Of a stretch of DNA of 64,000 nt, positions 56,520 to 64,000 are shown in pieces. Below the pieces are notes generated by a model. It was given only the letters and a program-made list of their open reading frames with translations, was not told the origin of the DNA and did not search any database. Every line of letters starts with the position of its first letter. Position 1 is the first letter of the stretch. The stretch lies in contig NZ_NAPS01000003.1 in NCBI RefSeq assembly GCF_004323185.1, positions 486,964 through 550,963 on the forward strand. Direction: 5' to 3'. Source of the DNA: Westiellopsis prolifica IICB1 (GTDB lineage: Bacteria > Cyanobacteriota > Cyanobacteriia > Cyanobacteriales > Nostocaceae). The position numbers and the translations under genes are program-made.

Positions 56520-58412
56520 TTAATGCTTGGCGCTTTGTGACATTAAATTATGGATACGGCTCCCTACTGGTGCGGCTTGACTCGGATCAATAGCTACATC
56601 AACTACAAACGGCCCTGTTGCAGCTAGGGCTTTCTCCAATGCTGCTTGTATATCAGACTCGCGCTCTACACGAATACCATCAGCTCCCATTCCCCGTGCA
56701 AGCATGACAAAATCAACTGATGGTATCTCTGCATCTATATTTTTAAATCCCAGTGATGCCATTCCTTGTTTACACATGTTGTAGCCTGCGTCGTTGAGTA
56801 CAATCCAAACGGCAGGAGTTTGGTATTTTACTGCTGTACTCACTTCATTGTTCATCAGCATAGCACCATCGCCAACGATCGCAACGGCTTTACTGTTTTG
56901 TGCAAGGGCTGCACCCACAACACCAGTCACAAAATGACCCATAGACCCAAAACCAGAGCCGCTTCGGTACTGCTCTGGTCTGTTAAACTTCAGTAGATGA
57001 GTTGCCCAGGCGAGCGAGTTACCTGACTCAGCCATAACTAATGTGTTGCTTGCTTGAACAATGACTTTTTGAATGATACTGAACAGGACTTGAGGACGTA
57101 CCAGACGATTGTCTTGTATATCAGGCACACGATAAATAGGTTTAGGTAATTTTTTGGTTCGCAGACCAGTTGGATGTTTAGGAAAGTGCTTTAACAATGC
57201 TTTGACAAACAGTTCTATATCAGCCTGAACAGCAAAGGTTTCGGCGAATGGATATGCAGTTCCAGCTATCTCTGGATCTATATCAACATGTATAAAACCT
57301 TTTGAGGGAACCATTATCGGGTTCCAAGAAGAAGTGCGCTCACTCAAGCGGCTTCCTAGCACTAGTATTCGTGAAGGGCAGTTTTCTTGCATATATTTAA
57401 AAACAGAATTATGCCCAGCAAAACCAGTTACACCTACGAATTGCGGATGATCTTCTGGAAAAATGCCCTTACCACGTGGTGAAGACATTACAGCTACTCC
57501 CGTTCTCTTTGCAAGTTCACGGATAATCCCCGCCGCTTTCCGTGCTCCAAATCCAACCCATATCGCAAACGGGCCTTCTGACAACAATTGTACACATTTT
57601 GTAATTGTTTCTTCATTCGCACTGGCTAGGCTATGAGAAAGATTAATTTTTGGTAATGATTCTGTCAGGAAGCTAGTCTGAACATCTATGGGGAGACTTA
57701 AATGAGTTACAAAACCTCCAGGTTGTGATAAGCCAGACGCTAGTTTGCGAGAAATTTCGGGAAGTTGAGCGCCTGATTCAACAACAGTGGCGTAGTGAAA
57801 CAGTGAACCAGAAGTAAAGATACCTGCATTAGGCATTGTATGTGCGCTGGTTTCCTGGAGCGCCCATCGCCCACGTTGAGCGCAAGAAGTCGAACCTGAT
57901 AAGAAAATTACCTTTGCACCTTCCCAGCGAGCAGCTAAAAGACCTGTCAGAGCATTGGTAATTCCTGGGCCTGTTGTACCAAACACTACGATTGGGGAAC
58001 CACTAGCAAAGTAAGCCTCTGCGACTGCAAAGGCTGCTCCTGCTTCGTGACGAAAATGAACTACTTTGATCGAGCTGTTTTCCAATGCAGCCCACAATGG
58101 TGCGATCGCTCCCCCTGAAACTCCAAATGCATACTTCACTCCCAAATCTTCTAGTATTTTGACCACTGTAGAGACGACTGAAATATTTGTAGTTAGCTCC
58201 TGGCTGTTAACAGGTATAACATCTGAGGTGGTACTTGATGGAAAATCTATCAGAGGAGGGTAACGTAAAAGCAGTGGAGATGGTAATGGAGCAGAAGAGT
58301 CAAATAAGTGTTGAAACTGTCCCATTTTCTCTGAGGTAACCGAAGCGGGGGTACGAAGTTTCGATTTTCCACTCTTCTTATTTATATTGCTAAGATGTTG
58401 TTTAAGACTCAT
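56520..58412 (-). CDS. ThDP-dependent acetolactate synthase-like enzyme (ScyA-like)
   Basis: About 630 residues from the ATG at 58412 (an in-frame GTG lies five codons upstream). Order: a 75-residue N-terminal extension; Pyr domain with KYAFGVSGGAIAPLWAAL and the catalytic Glu in HFRHEAGAAFAVAEA; central domain; PP domain with SGFGSMGHFVTG and the ThDP motif GDGAMLMNNEVSTAVKYQ. The pattern is that of acetolactate synthase large-subunit relatives and resembles ScyA of the scytonemin pathway, which joins indole-3-pyruvate and 4-hydroxyphenylpyruvate. No other scytonemin gene is seen here. The substrate is unknown; it may join a 2-oxo acid to a product of the neighbouring loci. Confidence 0.78.
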   Translation of the reverse strand: MSLKQHLSNINKKSGKSKLRTPASVTSEKMGQFQHLFDSSAPLPSPLLLRYPPLIDFPSSTTSDVIPVNSQELTTNISVVSTVVKILEDLGVKYAFGVSGGAIAPLWAALENSSIKVVHFRHEAGAAFAVAEAYFASGSPIVVFGTTGPGITNALTGLLAARWEGAKVIFLSGSTSCAQRGRWALQETSAHTMPNAGIFTSGSLFHYATVVESGAQLPEISRKLASGLSQPGGFVTHLSLPIDVQTSFLTESLPKINLSHSLASANEETITKCVQLLSEGPFAIWVGFGARKAAGIIRELAKRTGVAVMSSPRGKGIFPEDHPQFVGVTGFAGHNSVFKYMQENCPSRILVLGSRLSERTSSWNPIMVPSKGFIHVDIDPEIAGTAYPFAETFAVQADIELFVKALLKHFPKHPTGLRTKKLPKPIYRVPDIQDNRLVRPQVLFSIIQKVIVQASNTLVMAESGNSLAWATHLLKFNRPEQYRSGSGFGSMGHFVTGVVGAALAQNSKAVAIVGDGAMLMNNEVSTAVKYQTPAVWIVLNDAGYNMCKQGMASLGFKNIDAEIPSVDFVMLARGMGADGIRVERESDIQAALEKALAATGPFVVDVAIDPSQAAPVGSRIHNLMSQSAKH

Positions 58413-58966
58413 AGGATAACCAACCACCTGGGTAAAGATTTACAGTTTATAAAGTAAAGTTACAAAGCAGAAGAATCTCTTACAAAGTTCAGATTTTTAG
58501 CTTATTTATGCCAACTTGAGTTATGAATTTGATTCAACTCTACTTAATCTTGCAATTCTCAAGAAGTCTTGTCTAGCTAAAATAAGGGACTTAAGTAGGG
58601 ACTTAAGTCCATAAGTACTTTTTCCCTTTATTTTCTTAGAACGGAAGTACGTTTAACATATGAAGCTCTGATAAGCTGTTCCATATTTAATTTTCCAGAT
58701 TGACCCAAGCCAGTTAAAGGTTTCAGGCTATGAATTATGCAAATTAAATGTGGAACAGCTTATCATATTTATAGTACATAAATACTAAAAAAACTTGTTT
58801 CATTAGGATTACATTCTGCCTTTCTTCGGTCCTTATCTTTACTCAAGTTAAGTTCCTGTTTAACTTCCTAATATTCAATCGCAAAAACTGTTGAATTGTA
58901 TAATATAAGCTCATTAGCTGACTACTAAAGAGATTTGGAGAAGTTCAAGTTTAGCAAGCATGTGTT
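58413..58966. other. Intergenic region between divergent ThDP and RHH-like genes
   Basis: About 550 AT-rich bases. Its notable content is one long inverted repeat (58670-58764). No gene or tRNA was recognised. Confidence 0.55.
58670..58764. repeat. 95-bp inverted-repeat element, arms of 24 bases
   Basis: Left arm 58670-58693 begins GATAAGCTGTTCCA and the right arm 58741-58764 ends TGGAACAGCTTATC; the two pair over 24 bases with one mismatch around a 47-base centre. MITE-like. No target duplication was recognised. Confidence 0.7.
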
Positions 58967-59383
58967 ATGCCTATAGTACCTAAAACCTCTCACTACTGTT
59001 GTTGCAAATTGAAAAACGACCGCAAGAAAGAAGACTATACAGTTATTAAAGGAGCTATACCCAGAGACATAAAGTATAGATTCAAGGTTGTGTGCATACA
59101 GAGAGAATTAGAAATGAGTACTGTTTTAGAGGAACTCATCCAAGAATGGGTACAAAAAGAGTCACCTATTTTAGAATCTTCTGTTGATTTCGCTATAGAT
59201 GACTTAGAGGATGTTAAAGGATACATCTCAAAACCTCTCAAACTTCATTTTAAAATTCTTTGTGCTCAGAAAAAGGTCAAGATGCGCTTTATCCTATACT
59301 ATCTAATCAATCAATGGTTGCAATCTGTCGATCCAATTTTTGAATCTTCTAATGATTACAATCGTGAAAGCCAAAACTTGTAA
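58967..59383 (+). CDS. Tandem ribbon-helix-helix-like DNA-binding protein
   Basis: 138 residues. Two similar segments: KGAIPRDIKYRFKVVCIQRE with LEMSTVLEELIQEWV (about 27-62), and KGYISKPLKLHFKILCAQKK with VKMRFILYYLINQWL (about 85-120). Each gives a strand, helix and helix as in CopG/ParG-type ribbon-helix-helix proteins, which normally need two chains to form one fold. Having both in one chain suggests a pseudo-dimer. Relatives occur beside plasmid partition genes and in transfer regions. No ParA gene is visible here. Role uncertain: regulator or partition remnant. Confidence 0.55.
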   Translation: MPIVPKTSHYCCCKLKNDRKKEDYTVIKGAIPRDIKYRFKVVCIQRELEMSTVLEELIQEWVQKESPILESSVDFAIDDLEDVKGYISKPLKLHFKILCAQKKVKMRFILYYLINQWLQSVDPIFESSNDYNRESQNL

Positions 59384-59969
59384 CATAACTTTTGTGCTTG
59401 TTGGATATTATGGAAGCTGGGGTGTTCAGCATCGGTCGTCCGTCATAATTCACAATTGAAGACGTGAAATCCCCCAGACACCACCCTAGCGTGTATACAC
59501 AAATCGCTGTTGAAGCGCTGGAAGTTCAACCACCCGCAGGACAATAACCGATTTATTGGTGGTTGGCGACCATACAATAACTAGGGAAAAATTGATCTGT
59601 TAAGTTGTTTTTTGCCTCTTTATCAATAAAAACTGTCTCATAACCTTATTTTGGCGTGGATAATGGCTGATATTTGCAATTGGCGATCGCCTCTTTATAT
59701 CCCAATACGGTTCAGATAACGCCACAATTCCTTTGTACAGACACACCATGACGCGTTTAGTCATACCATTTTAGATTTTGGAAAATGGAATTGACAATTG
59801 CTGTCTGCGCCCGATTTCTATCAATCTATCTGTATCAATCATTTTGGGAAATGGTATCAGACTTATTTTTGATACTAAAAATCCTTAACTGAACTGTATT
59901 GCTTTATATCCAGTCATAGAGCGCTATGGATATTTTTCGGAGATGTCTAATACATTCTGGAGCAAAAGT
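59384..59969. other. Intergenic region upstream of the histidine kinase
   Basis: About 585 bases, no gene. It holds one HIP1 site and a MITE-like element (59763-59856). Its right end carries TTTTTCGGAGATGTCTA, the inverted end of the element at 46171. Confidence 0.6.
59763..59856. mobile_element. MITE-like element, TIR ATACCATTT, copy 1
   Basis: Ends ATACCATTT (59763-59771) and AAATGGTAT (59848-59856). The right half TGTATCAATCATTTTGGGAA is similar to the right half of the element at 62014-62138, in the same orientation. Confidence 0.6.
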
Positions 59970-61199
59970 ATGGAAAGATATGCGCGCACTAATCTTAGCC
60001 TTAATTACTTCTTAAAACAAAATAATTGTACAGTTTCACATTTTAGGAATATAACAAAATATAGAAAATTCCAAAAAGCTGCACAACGGAATAATAAGTG
60101 GTTTCACACCTTAATAGAAGCGGCTGAAACTGTCTTTTTCATCAGACAAGACACGCAATTATATTATATCAATTCAGTTGCGGAATTAATTACTGGTTAC
60201 ACAAAAGAAGAATTTTTTAATCAACCTGACATTAATGAACTTATACAAAAATGTTGGCATACTTGTCAACAGAAGCAATTACCCTATTCTGAACTAAAAA
60301 AAATTAAACACAATCAAGAAATCAAAATTATTAGCAAAAATGGTGAAGAATGCTGGCTAGATTGCTGTGTTCATGTGATTAAATTAAAAGGAAAACTAGC
60401 TGTAATGGGGACAGCATTCAATATTACTAAGTATAAAAAAAATGAAGCAGAAATTAGGGAAAATCTAGAAAAAGCGAAAGAATTTATCGAACTCCAGACA
60501 AATTTAGTCTCAGTAATTTCTCATGAATTTCGTGTTCCAATGCATAATATTTACTTATCTGCCAGTATATTAAAGCGTTCTGTTCAAAAATGTACTGATT
60601 TAGAAAAATTTGAATATATCAATATGATTGAAACCTCTGTGGAACAACTCAACTATTTACTAGATGATGCTCGGAATATCGTCGAACCAGATCTAGGAAA
60701 ACACAAATTTGAACCGCAATTAATTAATGTTGTTCAATTATGCCAAGAGACAATCAAAAAAATGGAAATGTATGATAAACAACAGCACATAATCTCTTTT
60801 GTTAATCATAATGCTTGCCCATCAGCTTGGTTAGATAAAAAGTTACTACAGCCAATTCTTATAAATTTACTCTCTAACGCAATCAAATATTCTTCTCAAG
60901 GTAGTATTATTAATTTTGAGCTTGATTGTCAGGATGAAAATATTATTTTCAAAATACAAGATCAAGGGATTGGAATTTCAGCCACCAGCCAAGAAAAAAT
61001 ATTTGAAGCATTTTATCGTGGTCAAAATGTCAGTAATATTCCGGGTAAAGGAATTGGATTGGCAGTTGTTAAAAGATTTGTGGATTTACACGGTGGCACA
61101 ATTAGTTTAGTAAGTGAAATTGGTATCGGTACTACATTTACTATTAAGTTGCCAATGAAGCAATTATTAGCAATTTCGGAAATTTTATCCGTTGCTTAA
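59970..61199 (+). CDS. PAS-domain sensor histidine kinase
   Basis: About 409 residues. The ATG at 59970 is preferred because GGAG lies seven bases before it; the upstream ATG at 59943 sits inside a repeat end with no spacing to its GGAG. Order: a short N-terminal region; a PAS domain (about 45-155, WFHTLIEAAETVFFIRQ...NSVAELITGYTKEEFF); a short coil; HisKA with VISHEFRVPMHN (phospho-His); HATPase with N-box LLSNAIKYS, G1 DQGIGIS and G2 GKGIGLAVVKRFVDLHGG. No membrane segment, so cytoplasmic sensing. It forms an operon with the next response regulator (27-base gap). Confidence 0.92.
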   Translation: MERYARTNLSLNYFLKQNNCTVSHFRNITKYRKFQKAAQRNNKWFHTLIEAAETVFFIRQDTQLYYINSVAELITGYTKEEFFNQPDINELIQKCWHTCQQKQLPYSELKKIKHNQEIKIISKNGEECWLDCCVHVIKLKGKLAVMGTAFNITKYKKNEAEIRENLEKAKEFIELQTNLVSVISHEFRVPMHNIYLSASILKRSVQKCTDLEKFEYINMIETSVEQLNYLLDDARNIVEPDLGKHKFEPQLINVVQLCQETIKKMEMYDKQQHIISFVNHNACPSAWLDKKLLQPILINLLSNAIKYSSQGSIINFELDCQDENIIFKIQDQGIGISATSQEKIFEAFYRGQNVSNIPGKGIGLAVVKRFVDLHGGTISLVSEIGIGTTFTIKLPMKQLLAISEILSVA

Positions 61200-61226
61200 A
61201 TAGTTCATGAGGAGCCAATAAAAATA

Positions 61227-62006
61227 ATGAAAAAGATTTTATTAATTGAAGATGAAATACAAACTAGGAAGTTTTTTTTACATTGTCTTAACATCGAAGG
61301 CTTCCATACTATTAGTGCAGAAAATGGTATTACTGGTATAGAATTTGCAAAAGAACAATTACCTGATTTGGTGATTTGCGATGTTGTAATGCAAGAGCTT
61401 GATGGTTATGGCGTTCTAAGTAAACTACGCCAACATCCCGCTACGGCAATTATTCCTTTTATTTTTCTGACTGGGAAAGCATCTTACAGTGATATCCGTA
61501 GAGGGATGGAGTTAGGAGCAGATGACTACATAATTAAGCCTTGTAAGATAGAGGAAATACTTAAAGCAATTACAACACAGTTAGAAAAACAGAAAATCAT
61601 CAAGCAGTGGTATGCTCATGAAGTACAATGTGCTGACTCTAAACTCCTAACAGATTCTCAGTGGATTTTTCCTAATTGTTCTCAGTTAAATGAAGTTTTT
61701 CAATTTATCGAGGAAAATTATTACCGTCCCATAAAACTTACTGATATTGCTCTTGTAGTTGGTTATTCTCCTGCTTATTTAACTAACCTAGTAAAACGTA
61801 AGACTAAACGCAGTGTATATTGCTGGGTTACTGAGCGACGCATGGCGCAAGCACGCTTCTTGCTTATAAATACTGATGAACCAGTTAATCAAATTGCTGC
61901 TAAAGTAGGCTACCCAGATGCAGGGTATTTCATTCGTCAATTTCGTCAACTTTATAAAATTCCCCCAAAAGCATGGAGAAAAGCACAGAGCATAGATTAT
62001 ATGTAG
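61227..62006 (+). CDS. Response regulator with AraC-type DNA-binding domain
   Basis: 259 residues. Receiver domain (1-120): acidic EDE near 8-10, phospho-Asp52 in LVICDVVM, FLTGKAS and Lys in YIIKPC. A linker, then an AraC-type double HTH (about 160-255): IKLTDIALVVGYSPAYLTNLVKRKT and EPVNQIAAKVGYPDAGYFIRQFRQLYKIPPKAWR. RBS GAGGAG. Regulation of the adjacent ABC importer by this pair is the simplest reading of the gene order, but is inference. Confidence 0.93.
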   Translation: MKKILLIEDEIQTRKFFLHCLNIEGFHTISAENGITGIEFAKEQLPDLVICDVVMQELDGYGVLSKLRQHPATAIIPFIFLTGKASYSDIRRGMELGADDYIIKPCKIEEILKAITTQLEKQKIIKQWYAHEVQCADSKLLTDSQWIFPNCSQLNEVFQFIEENYYRPIKLTDIALVVGYSPAYLTNLVKRKTKRSVYCWVTERRMAQARFLLINTDEPVNQIAAKVGYPDAGYFIRQFRQLYKIPPKAWRKAQSIDYM

Positions 62007-62013
62007 CTTATTA

Positions 62014-62138
62014 TACCATTTAACGGTAACGCGATACATATAATAATGTAGAGACGCGTTCGCTTTTAGCGTTCCCGCAGGGTAATTTCGCGTCTCTACA
62101 CCGTCTGCATTTGTATCAAGATTTTAGTGAAATGGTAT
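62014..62138. mobile_element. MITE-like element, TIR ATACCATTT, copy 2, with inner hairpin
   Basis: Ends ATACCATTT (62014-62022) and AAATGGTAT (62130-62138). An inner perfect inverted repeat GTAGAGACGCG (62048-62058) / CGCGTCTCTAC (62089-62099) surrounds a GC-rich loop. The right half is related to copy 1 at 59763-59856. Confidence 0.65.
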
Positions 62139-62190
62139 TAGGCGTAGATATTCCCAATTAACCTTTTATTAAGTGAAAGGATAACCTTCA

Positions 62191-62988
62191 ATGTTTATAA
62201 ACACTAAAAACTTAATTTGCCATAGGCAGATTAAGTCAATTATTGCACCTGTTTTTGGTATAGCAGCCATGTTGATTATATGGCATTTACTCAGCTTAAA
62301 TCCTGAAACATCACTACCTTCTCCATTTCAAGTGACAACTGATACTTGGGGTTTAATTATCGATCCCTTTTTTAACAAGGGAGGTAATAACAAAGGATTT
62401 TTCTGGCTGATTCTTGCTAGTCTGGAACGAGTGATGTTTGGCTACTCCCTAGCTGCAATTGTAGGTATTTCTATTGGTTTTATTATTAGTTTGAACAAAT
62501 TTATTAGAGAAGCAATTGACCCGATAATTCAACTGCTGCGTCCGGTCGCACCTTTAGCTTGGCTACCTCTTGCTCAGGCTATCTTTTTGAAACCAGATCC
62601 TTCAGCTATCTTTGTAATTTTTATTACGGCAATTTGGCCAATTATCCTCAATACTGCTTTGGGTGTACAGCTCATTCCCAAAGATTACACCAATGTCTCC
62701 AAAATTTTAGGACTCACAGTTTTCGAGAACTTTTTCAAAATTCTATTACCTGCGACACTTCCCTACATTTTTACAGGATTAAGGATTGCACTTGGTCTAT
62801 CTTGGTTAGCTGTTGTTGCAGCAGAGATGCTGCTGGCTTACGATGGAATAGGCTTTTTCATCATAGACGCCTACAACAACTCAAACATTAGTGAACTCAT
62901 CTTGGCAATTATTTACTTAGGTACAGTTGGTTTGGTTCTAGACAAGATAATGGCTTATCTATCGTTCAAATTAACTCCACAAGAGTAA
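62191..62988 (+). CDS. ABC importer permease, NrtB/SsuC type
   Basis: 265 residues. Six membrane segments expected: about 18-35, 75-105, 115-140 (LLRPVAPLAWLPLAQAIFL), 143-160 (AIFVIFITAIWPIILNTALG), 193-215 and 235-255. The EAA-type loop falls in ISKILGLTVFENFFKILLPATLPYIFTGLRIALGLSW. The segments are closest in pattern to NrtB (nitrate/nitrite) and related cyanate and sulfonate permeases. RBS AAGGAT. The substrate-binding protein gene is not visible in the window; it may be beyond the right edge. Confidence 0.88.
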   Translation: MFINTKNLICHRQIKSIIAPVFGIAAMLIIWHLLSLNPETSLPSPFQVTTDTWGLIIDPFFNKGGNNKGFFWLILASLERVMFGYSLAAIVGISIGFIISLNKFIREAIDPIIQLLRPVAPLAWLPLAQAIFLKPDPSAIFVIFITAIWPIILNTALGVQLIPKDYTNVSKILGLTVFENFFKILLPATLPYIFTGLRIALGLSWLAVVAAEMLLAYDGIGFFIIDAYNNSNISELILAIIYLGTVGLVLDKIMAYLSFKLTPQE

Positions 62989-63022
62989 GCTTTCAATACG
63001 GAATATATAAGGAAAAGAAACT

Positions 63023-63850
63023 ATGTCTAGTTTTGTTGAAATTAGAGGGATAGAAAAGGAATTTAAACTATCCGATGGTAGCAAAAATCCTGTCCTCAAA
63101 AACATCAATTTGGACATCAAACCAAGAGAATTTGTTTCCTTGATTGGTCATTCTGGTTGTGGCAAGTCTACCTTACTCAATATTGTGGCTGGATTGGATA
63201 AACCAACACAAGGTTATGTACAAGTTGATGGTCAACTGGTACGTAGACCTGGTTCGGATCGAATGATGGTATTTCAGAACTATTCCCTCTTACCTTGGTT
63301 AACGACTTGGGACAATGTAGCCTTAGCTGTGAATAAAGTAATGCGCCACAAATCCAAGAAAGAACGCCATCAGTTAATTACCCATACCTTGGAAATGGTT
63401 GGACTCAAAGATGCTATTCATAAAAAACCGACACAACTTTCTGGAGGAATGAAGCAACGAGTGGCGCTGGCGCGTGCTTTAGCTATTAAGCCCAAGCTGC
63501 TATTGTTGGATGAACCGTTTGGAGCTTTGGATGCACTCACCCGTAGTAATCTGCAAACTGAGTTAATGTATATCTGTAATGCAAACAATATCACTGCCAT
63601 AATGGTTACTCATGATGTGGATGAGGCCCTATTGCTTTCTAATCGCATCGTGATGTTAAAAAATGGCCCCGGCGCAACTATTGATCAAGTTTTGGAAGTG
63701 TCTTTTCCCCATCCTCGATACCCGACGGAGATTATGGATAGCACCAAATATCATGCACTTCGCCATGAACTCATGCAATTTCTGCATAAACAACAGCAAG
63801 TCAAGTATATCAAAAGCGAAATTGTCAAAATTTTGTCCGACCCAGTTTAA
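63023..63850 (+). CDS. ABC importer ATPase, NrtD/SsuB type
   Basis: 275 residues. Walker A GHSGCGKST, PGSDRMMVFQNYSLLPWLT (Q-loop, characteristic of the NrtD group), signature LSGGMKQRVALARALAI, Walker B LLLLDEPFGALD and H-loop VTHDVDEA. RBS AAGGA; 34 bases after the permease. With the permease it forms a nitrate/nitrite, cyanate, bicarbonate or sulfonate importer core. Substrate assignment needs the binding protein. Confidence 0.92.
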   Translation: MSSFVEIRGIEKEFKLSDGSKNPVLKNINLDIKPREFVSLIGHSGCGKSTLLNIVAGLDKPTQGYVQVDGQLVRRPGSDRMMVFQNYSLLPWLTTWDNVALAVNKVMRHKSKKERHQLITHTLEMVGLKDAIHKKPTQLSGGMKQRVALARALAIKPKLLLLDEPFGALDALTRSNLQTELMYICNANNITAIMVTHDVDEALLLSNRIVMLKNGPGATIDQVLEVSFPHPRYPTEIMDSTKYHALRHELMQFLHKQQQVKYIKSEIVKILSDPV

Positions 63851-64000
63851 TCTCTCTCTACACAAACTTTGATGGGTAAATCAATTTTAAAACTCATTCT
63901 TTACTTTTCTTTCTCTGCTTCCTCTGAGTTCTCTGCGGTTTTTTATTGAATCCGTCGAAGTCTCTTTGACAAACCAAATAAATGTATTGCAGTTATTTTA
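63851..64000. other. Right-edge non-coding sequence
   Basis: 150 bases with the CTCTGCTTCCTCTGAGTTCT-type pyrimidine-rich repeat seen often in this genome type (a similar CTCTGCGTTCTCTGC lies near 23030). No gene start was recognised before the window ends. Confidence 0.5.

Noticed and set aside
59943-59969. ATG at 59943 as start of the histidine kinase
   Set aside because: It lies within a repeat end and its GGAG touches the ATG; the next ATG has a properly spaced RBS.

Overview
The window is chromosomal DNA of a filamentous, probably heterocystous (Nostocales-type) cyanobacterium. Evidence: frequent GCGATCGC (HIP1) palindromes, short tandem repeats such as GGGGATT, many small inverted-repeat (MITE-like) elements, a HetI-type phosphopantetheinyl transferase, a DevBCA exporter, a Mo-nitrogenase C-terminal domain protein and a large NB-ARC/WD40 protein. 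It holds two adjacent biosynthetic regions, each carrying its own copies of precursor-supply enzymes.

Region 1 (about 1.0-19.4 kb, all + strand) is an indole-isonitrile/prenyl-indole locus. Two tandem isocyanide synthases, a TauD-like Fe(II)/2-oxoglutarate oxygenase and a CloQ/NphB-type ABBA prenyltransferase match the early pathway of hapalindole-type alkaloids (tryptophan to indole vinyl isonitrile, then prenylation). Around them lie dxr, dxs and ispG (isoprenoid supply), a DAHP synthase lacking its N-terminal regulatory domain, a fused trpEG, then trpC, trpA, trpB and trpD (tryptophan supply), a UPF0200-like kinase and a histidine phosphatase. A complete, canonical tRNA-Trp(CCA) gene lies between the oxygenase and the prenyltransferase. 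No Stig cyclase, Rieske oxygenase or geranyl-diphosphate synthase is visible, so the final product is open. A truncated ISAs1-type transposase marks the left edge.

Region 2 (about 19.8-58.4 kb, nearly all - strand) is an iterative type I PKS locus related to enediyne-type synthases. The synthase is split into KS-AT and ACP-ACP-KR-DH-hotdog-hotdog proteins; the last hotdog domain resembles enediyne thioesterases. Nearby are a DUF1702 protein (a family known from enediyne loci), two flavin halogenase-like proteins, a stand-alone glutaminase domain cut from an asparagine-synthetase-type protein, SnoaL-like and lipocalin-like proteins, a PPTase, a carrier-like protein without the phosphopantetheine serine, a TetR-like protein without its HTH, and a DevBCA exporter. 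Phosphoketolase and acetate kinase lie on the two sides of this locus, with accD and accA also present: together a plausible route from sugar phosphate to acetyl and malonyl units. A ScyA-like ThDP enzyme and a methyltransferase close the - strand series. A NB-ARC/14xWD40 protein interrupts it on the + strand.

Region 3 (about 58.9-63.9 kb, + strand) holds a tandem ribbon-helix-helix-like protein, a PAS histidine kinase with an AraC-type response regulator, and the permease and ATPase of a nitrate/sulfonate-type ABC importer. The kinase/regulator pair is bracketed by two copies of one MITE-like element.

Limits: functions are read from motifs by eye. No alignment, profile search, folding or genome-wide copy-number check was possible.
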